Shown here one piece after another: positions 1 through 9,461 of a stretch of DNA of 64,000 nucleotides. The DNA lies in NCBI RefSeq assembly GCF_002775205.1, contig NC_036448.1, forward strand, positions 1 to 64,000. The letters are read 5' to 3'. Each line of letters begins with the position of its first letter. Position 1 is the stretch's first letter. Source of the stretch: Xiphophorus maculatus. Its lineage: Eukaryota; Chordata; Actinopteri; Cyprinodontiformes; Poeciliidae. The position numbers were made by a program, and so were the translations under genes. The notes beneath the pieces were generated by a model that saw only the letters and a list, made by a program, of their open reading frames with translations, searched no databases and was not told where the DNA came from.

Positions 1-310
1 TTCCACGCATGCGGACAACGCTGGAGGGCAAAAAGACCATTCTTTAACATGTCATCCATGGCAGCGCTGCCGCGGTAGAATAATTCTGTTAACTTAATCA
101 AACTTGGAGATGTAGCTATTATTAATTCCGTGCTGTGCTCCACAGCAAAGGGAAAAACCATTAAAGTACAACTAGAAACGAAGGACCCTAACTGACAACA
201 ACGCCACAAAAGAAAAAAAACACTAAAATATTTCCCACACAAAGAGCAGAACATTCAGTCTGTTGCAGTAGTGTGGTTTTAGGCGTAATGTTTATTTTGC
301 GACTATATTT
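1..310. repeat. dispersed repeat, copy 1 (partner at 51.49-51.77 kb)
   Basis: This stretch matches 51487-51770 in the same orientation with scattered substitutions and small indels. Shared blocks include the GTAGAATAATTC region, TCGTGCTGTGCTCCAC-like and CACAAAGAGCAGAACATTC, and the match runs on into the GGTTTTAGGC region. No coding potential is convincing. The family is not recognised, and the left end is cut by the window edge. Confidence 0.6.
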
Positions 311-334
311 ATATAGTCGTAAAATATACTGTAA

Positions 335-645
335 GTGGTTGGACTTGGTGTTCCTTCACCGGGACGCGGGTCACCGGGACCCCACTCTGGAGCCAGGCCT
401 GGAGGTGGGGCACAATGGCGAGCGCCTGGTGGCTGGGCTTTTACCCATGGAGCCCAGCCGAGCTCAGCCCAAAGAGGAGACATGGGTCCCCCCTCCCATG
501 GGACAACCACCTGTGGGCCAAAGGGATCAGGTGCAGAGTGGGATGGGTGGTGGCTGAGGGAGGGTGCCCTGGCGGTCCGATCCTTGGTTGCAGAAGCTGG
601 CTCTTGGGACGTGGAATGTCACCTCTCTGGTGGGGAACATACATG
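335..645 (+). mobile_element. 5' fragment of an RTE/Rex3-like non-LTR retrotransposon
   Basis: This is a GC-rich island in AT-rich surroundings. Its last part reads LALGTWNVTSLVGN, the way the endonuclease (EEP fold) domain of RTE-type LINEs begins (TWNVTSL). From memory, the upstream GC-rich text with repeated CCATGG segments resembles the 5' region of a common teleost LINE. Homology stops at about 640, before any catalytic endonuclease residues, so this is a dead fragment. The clade call is tentative. Confidence 0.5.
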
Positions 646-1551
646 TAATGAAATATTATATTTTTAAATAAACATTTTATGTGATTAAAGTAAACAATTA
701 TATAATCAGACATTTTGCAGTAAACATTTAATGTAACAATCAAACCAGATGAAAGAGCCCATCTTTAAATGTTTAATGTGTAATTAAACAGTTCAGAGTA
801 AACAATAAAGGTGACACTTTAAGTAAATATTTGTTGTATTTAACATATTTTTGGTAAGAAGTGAACATGTAATGAAATAGATCCTGTCCTAGAATTTTAT
901 GTAATTGAACATTGCAGGTAACAAATGTGATGATCATCTGAGGTAATACATTTGATGAAAAATCAATTTTAAACTTTTTTTAAAATATGAAATTAGTTAA
1001 AAAATAAAAAAGGGGTCAAAATGTAATAAAGATGAGCGTACTTCATCTACAGTCCAGTAGTACAATTTCACACTGATTTTGGGTTAATGAAGCACACGAT
1101 TTGGAAACTATTGAAGAAAACATTTAATATTAAAATTATTTAAAGTATTGAATATGACTTCAAATTTTAATAGAGGATAGTGTTCTTGTGTAATAGCATG
1201 AATTATCACTTTTTTGTATCAGTTGTATCACCAGGCAAGGCATTTATTTACAGGAGTGTTTGGTTCGGAAATTGACTGTCCCCGAATCTCCGAGAGCTTG
1301 AGGAGGGAGCGCTAGAGAACAGCTGGCCGGAATTAGCGTTCATAAATCGGATCAACCTTGAGCTAAACGCCCCTTACTCCGCGGAGCACGAAAATCCAAT
1401 ATCCAACTTGAAATCAACTTTGATGTGGTTGGTAGCACAATGAAAACGCCGGAATAAAGTTTGTTTTGATCCGTGGTCTCAAAAAAGGCGTCGAGCGACT
1501 GCGCGAGACTTAAACGTAACACGAAGTGACGTCAGTTCCAAAGTTCTATAG
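646..1551. other. AT-rich intergenic stretch, nothing recognised
   Basis: Low-complexity AT-rich DNA up to about 1250, then a more balanced segment (1260-1550) with several CpGs. I find no ORF, TIR pair or splice structure that I can defend. Confidence 0.4.
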
Positions 1552-2957
1552 CAGGGGTGTCAAACTCAATTTCACCAAGGGCCACTTCAGCATATTGGCC
1601 ACCCTTAACGGGCCACATTGACGGTATAAATCAGGAATGCCCAAGTGCAGTCCTCCAGACTGCAACTTTTAGATGCGTCCCTGCTAAAACATACCCCAGA
1701 CAAAAAGTTGACTTCCCTCATTAGCAGCAACTCAGTTCTGTAGAGGCCTATGAATGAGTCAATGATGCAGGTGTGTTAGAGAAAGAACGCATCTAAAGTT
1801 GCAGAGTGATTGGTCTGGAAAACTAGACTTGGGCAACCCTAGCATAAATGTATGAAAATACAATGTTAAAAATAAATTAAACAACACCTTATATTGTTAA
1901 ATAACTGATTTTATGTGTTCATGTTTTAAATATTACATTTGAGTTTGCATGGATGTAAAATTACAATATTTTTAAACTAAGCAGTTAAAAATATGCTCAG
2001 TATTTGTAAACTGCTCAGCTAAACTTTGCTCTTTAGCTTGTTGATGTTTCAGTTTTATTTGCTGGGAAAATTAATCTTTGTCTGCTTTAAAGATAAGCAG
2101 ACAAAGAATAAAAACACGTTTTGATATTAACTCTCAACTTCATTCACAAAACTTTTTCGTTATTTATTACACAACGAACATGTATTTCACATAAGAACAA
2201 AACAATTAGGTGATGTTGCCTGTCCTTGAACACAAAGCTGATCCCTCTTCAGCCTGTCACCAACTCACACACATCCTCATTGTGATGTGTTCTGTAAATA
2301 AACACAAAACAAAACACAAGCAAAATCAATAAACTATATACATATTCCAGTATACTGAGTTTTGGTTTTACATTCATTTTATTTAAATTTAGTTTGTTCG
2401 TACTTACCAATGTTTTCTGGCCGGATGTCTGGCACCGTTTTCCCCTGGTCAGTTCGTCGATGTTAGTTCTTGCGCTGAGGAAATCCGCAAAACGGCGTGT
2501 AGGTTTTCGTCAGTAATGCGCGATCTGTGCTTGGTCTTGTTTAAATTCATTTTTGAAAACATCTGTTCGCACAGATAGGTGCTTACAAACATGGACAAAA
2601 CACGAGCTGCATGGAGTCGAAGCTGTGGCATCAACTCAGGGGGCAGGAGACGGTAAAAGTCCTCGATTGAAACATCACGGGACTTCGCTCTTTAGCTTGT
2701 CGATGTTTCAGTTTTATTCGCTGGGAAAATTAATAATCAGCTTGAGGTGACTCTGCTGCACTCTAGTGGCGAGAAGCCATAATGTTGGCTGGTAACAATC
2801 GGAAGGCCTTATGGGAGATGTAGTTTGTAGTCAATTCGTGCTCAAACCCTATTTTAAGTCAATCAATGGGGCTGTAAAACGGTGGTGGGGGAGAGGGCCA
2901 CATAAAATGACATAGCGGGCCACATGTGGCCCGCGGGCCTTGAGTTTGACACATGTG
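1552..2957 (-). mobile_element. hAT (Charlie-like) element, copy A, with transposase C-terminal remnant
   Basis: The terminal inverted repeats are CAGGGGTGTCAAACTC at the left and its imperfect complement (GAGTTTGACACATGTG) at the right. The flanking 8-bp duplication is TTCTATAG/CTCTATAG (7 of 8). The element is 1406 bp. On the minus strand, 2634-2449 encodes a hAT dimerisation segment ([37 protein letters not shown]) like the C-terminus of GTF2IRD2/Charlie-type transposases. The catalytic core is absent, so the element is non-autonomous. A second hAT-like repeat is nested near 1637-1845. Copy B at 53489-54898 is nearly the same sequence in opposite orientation. Confidence 0.85.
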
Positions 2958-2965
2958 CTCTATAG

Positions 2966-3928
2966 GTTTAGTTGAGAGCAGCTCAAACAAACACCGAGAC
3001 AGTGTCCAGAGCGCTTGCAGCTCCAAAATAATACAATCATGTACCTGAAACAGAAAACCTATTAACTATGAATTCAGTGAAAATGAATTAAAATCTAAAT
3101 AGCAGGTAGCTTACCCAGGAGTGGAAACACAGCCTACCCAGGCGGGGTGCGGATCAGCAGGTGAGGACTAAGATGGTAGCCGAAACAACCACCAGCAGCA
3201 GCCAGTAACGCCAGCAGAGCAATGCTGCAGAAACACACGGCAGGTGTAGCACCCAAGAACCAACGACAAGCCCAGCCACACAACACAAGCCAACATGACA
3301 CGTAATGGGAAAAACAAAGACACATGCACCTTGCAGTGGCCTGCTCAACTTTAAAGCAATATGCCCTGCCCATCAATCAACGGTGCGCTTATGGCCGCAC
3401 CTGGTGCGCAGAGTGGTGAGGGTGGAACACCATCCCACCACATATGCATTAATCCTTTTATTAGATTGTCCTAAGTTTTTAAAAAATATTTTAAATAGAG
3501 AGGTGTTTGTAAGAATAAAACAGTATCAGACAGGGCAAAAAGGGTTTTATTTCATTAAATTAAACAGACATCTACAAATACGGATCACCGCAACTCTTTT
3601 TTGCGTATTAATATGTTGTATGACAGACTTTATCAAATGCAACGCAGCCACAATGTGTCCACCGAACTGCGCAGCTCACTGTCCACCTGAAATGGTAGGA
3701 TATGCTTAATATACACTAATATTACACTGCTAATACACAACTTCAATCCCACATAGTATCGCTACCAACATCTATTTAGCAAAGTTAACTAAACAAAACA
3801 AACAGTATAATTAAACTAAAATATTTTAAAATATAGGGGCGAAATAGCCCACAAAACTGTGCATTTTGTCCTGATTAACAAAATGCAACCACCAACCGCC
3901 AAACATTGACTTGTTTAGAGTAGTAACT
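2966..3928. other. intergenic, unrecognised repeat-like sequence
   Basis: A segment at about 3120-3450 is less AT-rich than its surroundings and supports a 134-codon open frame, but that frame has low complexity and matches no family I know. It may be an old retroelement piece. The remainder is AT-rich without features. Confidence 0.3.
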
Positions 3929-4302
3929 GTCGTGATTTCAGTTTCTCTGTGTGTTTATTTTGAGTTCCTGTGTCTCTGAGTCTCCGTGTTGTCCTGTCTC
4001 CTCTTGATTAGTTCCCAGGTGTGTCTCGTTCCCTGATTACCTCCTGTGTATTTAGTGTCACCTGTGTCTTTGTCGGGTCCTCGTCTCATTTGGCGTCTAG
4101 TCTCTGTCATCTGTGTGCCAGTCCGTCGTCTCATCCTTTGTGTTGTCGGTTGCTACCGGCGTCCCCTGGCTTCCGCTCGGGCGTGCTGCCCGGTATTCTG
4201 GACATCATTGGACTGTGAAATTCTGGATATTCATTATTAAAACCATCTTACTCGTCTCATCCCGGGCCTGCTGCGTTTCCCTCACCATCTTCCACCACCA
4301 CA
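3929..4302 (+). repeat. probable solo LTR or LTR-like retroelement tail
   Basis: This is a pyrimidine-rich segment (TGTCGTGATTTC to CCACCACCA) with a TATA-like GTGTATTTAGTG, a downstream ATTAAAA and a TG...CA outline, as in fish Gypsy-type LTRs. No target duplication is clear because the next repeat abuts it. It could instead be a LINE 3' tail. Confidence 0.35.
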
Positions 4303-4303
4303 T

Positions 4304-4625
4304 TGTAACGCTTGGGTTGTGTTTAAGGAAGGAGAGGAGGCGGCAGCCTCGCCAGGGCGATCAAAAATGCACAACCACACTGGTACTGGGAATTCCACAG
4401 TGTTGTCTTTTAATAAACACACTCTTCACCAACCTTACAAGCCCGGTTGAACGGCTGCTATATTATCAGACATGAAAATTAGCAGTCCAAACAACCCGTA
4501 ACATTACTAAAGAAAGCGAACACGTCCGTCTAGCACGTTTCCAAGTACGCAGTGGCGCATACATGTGACGTCATTAGCAATACTAGAGTATCTTAAAGAG
4601 ACACTACACAATTACGGCGGTTACA
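4304..4625 (+). repeat. LTR-like repeat, copy 1 (partner at 16254)
   Basis: It starts TGTAACGCTTGGGTTGTG and ends CGGTTACA, with an internal AATAAA near the middle, which suits a short solo LTR. It is colinear with 16254-16599; that partner is somewhat longer and has a GCGC duplication on both sides. No clear duplication flanks copy 1. Confidence 0.6.
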
Positions 4626-5020
4626 TCATGACAGTAACAACATTTCAGATGACAAACTAAAGCCATTTATAAATATATTTACAAGTAACCTTTCATGTAG
4701 TGATGTTACGTGATGTACCGAGGCTTCGAGGCGTGTGTCGAGTAATGGAGGGAGCGTTTCCGTAAAGCTCGTATCGAAGCTTGCTTCATTTAGGGGAGGA
4801 GCCGAAAACGATGACGTCGGAAGCCTCGCTGCCCTGCTGTACCACGTGACTGCTTCGGGAAGTGGCTCAGAGTTTGGCGCGGGGTTTGACAGCTTTAGAA
4901 ACCCCACAGGCTCCATTCAAAATGTGGGTTGTTGTAGGCGAGTTGCGGTCAGTTGAGAGAGTGGATAGAGTTTTGATAGTTTGGATAGCAGAGTTTGGAT
5001 AGTGGTTATTTACGTACGTA

Positions 5021-5074
5021 CGGACGGACGGACGGACGGACGGACGGACGGACGGATGGACGGATGGATAGATG

Positions 5075-5122
<48 letters not shown>
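5021..5122. repeat. compound microsatellite (CGGA)n-(TAGA)n
   Basis: About 10 CGGA units are followed by mixed GATG/GATA and a run of about 15 TAGA units. It lies inside the 4698-5880 hAT, upstream of the BED-finger start codon. Confidence 0.95.
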
Positions 5123-5123
<1 letters not shown>

Positions 5124-5158
5124 GAGATTTAGGAGCGCGAGGACAGGATAGGAGTAGG

Positions 5159-5356
5159 ATGGAGCCGACGAGAAAGAGGAGGATTTCCCTTATGTGGGAA
5201 CATTTTGATTTGATAAGCCCTAACAAGGTAGATGCAGATGCATTAGGTTTGCTTATGAGGAACTGTATTTTTCACTGTTTCTTAATTTCTGTAAAGGTGA
5301 GGTGTTTATTGTGCTCCAAGGAGTTGGGGTACAATAATAACACCTCATCCATGTAG
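5159..5356 (+). pseudogene. BED zinc-finger N-terminus of a hAT transposase (two exons)
   Basis: Exon 1 (from ATG 5159) reads MEPTRKRRISLMWEHFDL then ISPNK and meets a GT (AACAAG|GTAGAT, about 5228). The intervening part ends TCTGTAAAG (about 5296), after which the frame continues VRCLLCSKELGYNNNTSSM. Joined, this gives the BED pattern WEHF...CxxC, the DNA-binding module at the start of ZBED/hAT transposases. Translation stops right after NTSSM, before the His pair that completes the finger, so it is truncated. It could be read straight through or spliced. Confidence 0.65.
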
Positions 5357-5974
5357 TGTCAAAAAAGAGAAATCGTTTGAAACCAAAAACTGTGGAGAAA
5401 TTGTTGTTTCTTAATAAAAATGCATGAAATCATCCAAGTTACACAAGCATTAGCCTATTCACTACCCCCTCCCTAGTTCCACAAGCACTTTCACTGTCCT
5501 CTGCCTTATTAAGCCCATGTCATTTTTCTAGAGTCACAGAAAAACATTATTACACAACATGTCATATCACATGACACTACTATTTTGGGAATAATTACAC
5601 ACAGAGAATACATTCAAACAATATTTTATTATACACATATGTGTATACATAATTTATGTAGACAAATGATTTCATCCTACACCTTTTGTGAAGTCATTCC
5701 CAAGAGCCATAATAGACAAAAATTCAATGCATCACACGTGTTAAGATACAGCTGGCTGTGATTATACACCTGGCCAGTAGGTGGTTTCGTGTACACATGG
5801 AGCTTCAAGAAATGAACCCTTTCTCGAACCAGTTGGCTCAAGTGGTTCAATGCCCATGAGGCTTCATCTCACCATCACTACTTTCATGTAAACTGAAAAC
5901 ATTAAGTAATACAGCAGCTTAATGAAAGCCAGGTATGAAATAAATTAAATACATACTTACCAAAAGGGAGCAAT

Positions 5975-8010
5975 CTCATGCCGTGATATGAACTGTAAAG
6001 ACCCTCAACATGGTATTGAGTTATGTACTCTGTATGAGAATGTTGTGAAATCCCTTCTTATCTCAAGTAAGCCACTGCATAAAACCATCTTGCATAGCAC
6101 CAAGCCGGGTTGGAACGACTATGTAAAAGAACATCATGCAGAGGCCAGAAGGGCTTTTAAAGCATGGGCCGATGCAGGTAAACAGAGACATGGCCCCTTG
6201 TTTGAATACAAAAAACAAGCAAATGCTAATTTTAAACATTTTTTAAGATTCATAAGGAGACGTGAAAATACTATGAGGTCTGACTCTCTTGCTAGAAAGT
6301 TAGGAAATAATAATGTTAAGGACTTTTGGAAAGAAATAAAGAAAGTAAATAACTGTAAAACGTCACTTCCATCTACTATTGATGGTGTTACTGGTGTAAA
6401 AGAAATCACTCAGTTATGGAAAGAGCACTACAGTGCGCTGTTTAATTGTGTCAAAAGTGACATTTCTGACATAGGAAGCATTCACAGTAATGAGAATGTG
6501 ATTGTATCCCCACAAGAAATATATCATATAATTATGACACTGAAAGACAATAAGGCCTGTGGGATGGATAACATATCCACTGAGCATTTGAAAAATGCAA
6601 GTAAAAAACTCTGTGCATTACTTTCTATGTGTTTCACTGGCTGTCTAGTACATGGTCTGCTACCTAAATCAATGTTATCTGTCATTCTGGTACCCATTAT
6701 TAAAGACAAAGCGGGTAAGATTAGCTCCTTGGAGAATTACCGACCCATAGCTTTAGCTAGTAGTTTGTCGAAAGTTTTTGAAAGAGTCCTTCTAAATAGG
6801 CTGGAAGAGTTTCTTTTGACCTCTGATAATCAATTCGGTTTTAAACCCAAACATGGTACAGACATGTGTATTTTTGTGCTACAGGAGATTTTAGATTTGT
6901 ATAATTTGCGCAACACCACAGTATTTATGTGTTTTATTGATGCTTCTAAAGCATTTGATCGCGTGAATCATCAAAAATTGTTCTGCAAGTTAGAAAGCAG
7001 AGGTGTACCCAAATATCTAATTAGAATAATGGTCTATTGGTATGGTCATCAACTAATGTATGTCAAATGGGGTAACTCATTGTCTGACTCGTTTAATGTT
7101 GGTAACGGAGTAAGGCAGGGAAGTATATTGTCCCCTTACCTTTTTAACATCTATATGGATGAACTATCAAAGCGCCTGAATTGTTGTAAAACAGGCTGTG
7201 TAGTTGGTGACCGCACAATCAATCACATAATGTATGCGGATGATTTGGTAATCTTATGCCCATATAGTGCTGGCCTTCAACAATTACTAAGGGTCTGCTC
7301 CCAATATGGATGTGATTTTGATGTCAAATATAACGCTAAGAAAAGCAATGTCATGAAGTAGAGCAGATAAGCATCTGATAACCCCTGACTTCTCTTTATC
7401 TGGCATTGTCCTCAATATATGCAATGAAATTAAATATCTGGGACATTACATAACTGATGATCTATCTGATGATCGTGACATTTGTAGGCAGTATTGCATG
7501 ATGTATGCACAGGCTAATATTTTGATCAGAAAGTTTGGTATGTGTTCATCCTCTGTGAAGGTAGCTCTTTTTAAAGTTTTTTGTACTTCATTTTACACAG
7601 CCCATCTATGGCGAAGATATAAAAAAAAGTAGCCTGCACAAACTTTATGTGGCATACAATGATGGCCTGAGGCTCCTACTCAAAGTGCCTAGATGGAGCA
7701 GTGCCAGCCACATGTTTGCACATAACGCTGTTCCCACATGTGCAGCTGCGCTCAGGAATCTCATGTATAAATGTATGTGTAGATTACCCGTGTCAATAAT
7801 ATAATATAATATATAATATATAATAGCAATTTTAGTAAACCCTGTTTTTAGTACAGCGAGATTTTTCTCAAGATTGTGGAAACATTGGCGTCATCATTTA
7901 TTTGTGGCTCAGTGACTGTCATGTTTCTTTTTTGTTTTTTCTTTTCTTTTTGTTTTACTATGGACCTCTTTTGTGTCTGAAATAAAGATTGATTGATTGA
8001 TTGATTAAAT
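5975..8010 (+). mobile_element. 5'-truncated LINE with (GATT)n tail
   Basis: A reverse-transcriptase reading frame (5988-7361) is followed in another frame (about 7365-7800) by the usual C-terminal text (NEIKYLGHYITDDL, LHKLYVAYNDGLRLLLKVP). The 3' end has AATAAA followed by GATTGATTGATTGATT, a simple-repeat tail typical of several fish LINE clades. No endonuclease remains, so this is a 5'-truncated dead copy. Clade (Nimb/CR1/Rex1 group) is uncertain. Confidence 0.8.
5988..7361 (+). pseudogene. LINE reverse transcriptase domain, truncated
   Basis: The 457-residue open frame contains the RT blocks in order: NKACGMDNISTEHLKNA (about residue 190), LENYRPIALASSLSKVFER (about 250), NQFGFKPKHGTD, CFIDASKAFDRVNH (first catalytic Asp), NGVRQGSILSPYLFNIYMD, and the active site MYADDLV. 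The N-terminus lacks the endonuclease and the frame breaks after KKSNVMK. C-terminal LINE text continues downstream in another frame. It would have copied LINE RNA at the target site; this copy cannot be autonomous. Confidence 0.85.
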
Positions 8011-8321
8011 AAAGCTTACCGTAATCTTCGATTAAATAAAACACATGAAACAAAACTTCCACAGGTAGGTCAGAAGGAAGAGGTCAGAAGGTAGGTCCAT
8101 AGGAAATCTGCTGAGTAAGCAGTATGTGACGTAGCATCGAGGTGCGCATGCCCATTACCACAAGGTAGGATGGATTCATGGGTAGCACAGATAAACAGAA
8201 CACCTGTTCTCAAGACGTACTTGCACGCCATCGCCCCCTGCATCACAGAAAACGATGGGTCTCCCGCTCTAGCGGTAGTCCTTCTCTCTCTGTCCTCACT
8301 AAAAAACTACTTTCGCCTCTG
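8011..8321. other. intergenic, nothing recognised
   Basis: No convincing ORF or element ends are seen between the LINE tail and the next hAT target duplication. Confidence 0.4.
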
Positions 8322-8329
8322 GTAATAAG

Positions 8330-9028
8330 CAGGGTTGGTCCAAGCCTCCATGGGGCCCTAAGCCAAATTTGCTTTTGGGGCCCTCTATTTCTGCTAACAC
8401 TGTGGATTGCTGGAATCAACAGTTAGACGATTAAATCATTCCCACATGCAATAAGTTTATTCCATCAGAGATGCAATAAACTTATTGCATCTCTGATGGT
8501 GCTGTTTGCATTATACCCTATGCAACCCCAAAGAAGGGTATAATGATTTCTGGGTTAATTTGGGGGCTGATTATGTGAAGCCCATTTTATCCACTGATCT
8601 TATTTTCATCAGCAAAGGTTTAAAAATCAGCCTCTTTCCCCTTCTACTCTGCAGTGAGAGGTTTGACTGACAGACAGGCCCACCTGGTCAGGTCTGCACA
8701 TTTACAGCTAACAACATTCACCCCACTGTTGCCAACTCAGTGACTTTGTTGCTACATTTAGCAACATTTCAGACCAAAAAATTGTTATCAGCCAAAATCA
8801 AGAGCAATTTATTTTTTTTCTTTTTGTCCATAAAATAATGATTTCTACATACATTATCAAATATATTACTGTAAAAACAAATAACTTCATGATGAAATTG
8901 TGTGTTTTTGTTATTATAATGACAGAAATCATTTCTAAAAAAAAAATTCAGCTCTACTTAGGGGGCCCCTTGGTGGCCCTGGGGCCCTAAGAGACTGCTT
9001 AGTTTGCATATGCCTTGGGCCGGCCCTG
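8330..9028. mobile_element. non-autonomous hAT (CAGGG...CCCTG family)
   Basis: The left end CAGGGTTGGTCCAAGCC and right end CTTGGGCCGGCCCTG are imperfect inverted repeats. An exact 8-bp duplication GTAATAAG occurs on both sides (8322-8329 and 9029-9036). The element is 699 bp and non-coding. GGGGCCC-rich segments lie near both ends. Related ends are seen near 47741, 48090, 48840 and 55013. Confidence 0.85.
8446..8499. repeat. two interlocked perfect hairpins
   Basis: 8462-8499 is an 18-bp perfect inverted repeat with a 2-nt loop. Its right arm also pairs with an upstream segment: 8446-8461 is the exact complement of 8475-8490. The two overlapping palindromes sit inside the 8330-9028 hAT. Confidence 0.9.
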
Positions 9029-9261
9029 GTAATAAGTATGTTCATGAAAGAACATACTAATTTAATTAGAAATTTAAATAAGAATACGAGTAAATTTTTT
9101 ATTTACTTGTACAAGAATCCCCATTTTTGGGGATCTTTGGGGATTCCAAGATGATCCCCAAAGATCATCTGGGGATATCATTTTTAGGTTTTAGCAGTAT
9201 TTTTTTATATATATATAAGAACGGGTATTTTATAGTAAATGAAGCATCTGATCCATACTCC

Positions 9262-9330
9262 AATCTGGAAGGTGGCGGTAATGCACCTTAAGATGTTTGC
9301 CAACCGCCATAAAAATAGAAGAAGACAAAC
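9262..9330. repeat. short palindromic repeat upstream of ARPC5
   Basis: The segment has AAGGTGGCGGTAATGCACC followed by TTGCCAACCGCCATAAAA, with GGCGGT/ACCGCC as complementary ends, then AGAAGAAG. From memory this motif recurs in many teleost genomic sequences near transcribed DNA. Here it ends about 140 bp before the ARPC5 start codon and may lie in the promoter or 5' UTR. Confidence 0.5.
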
Positions 9331-9461
9331 AAGGCGGAAGTGTTCTGATGAGGAAGTAGTGTTTTGTACATCAGAAACTGTTTGGGTCCTCTTTGGCCAG
9401 AAAGGGTATTTTTTTCCTTCCCTAACATTATATTTGCGCTGCTGCCTCCGTTTCATCCAGA

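Larger units (their letters stand above)
4698..5880 (+). mobile_element. hAT element carrying a BED zinc-finger exon pair
   Basis: The ends are TAGTGATG and CATCACTA, flanked by an exact 8-bp duplication CTTTCATG (4690-4697 and 5881-5888). The element is 1183 bp. It contains the first part of a hAT-Ac/ZBED-type transposase, but no dimerisation or catalytic region, so it is an internally deleted derivative. A (CGGA)n/(TAGA)n microsatellite lies between the left end and the reading frame. Confidence 0.8.

Noticed and set aside
273-667. Overlapping GC-rich frames on both strands
   Set aside because: They are shadows of the RTE-like 5' region; only the TWNVTSL frame makes sense.
3305-3709. 134-codon open frame
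   Set aside because: No family resemblance, no splice context, and low-complexity surroundings; likely chance or old repeat.
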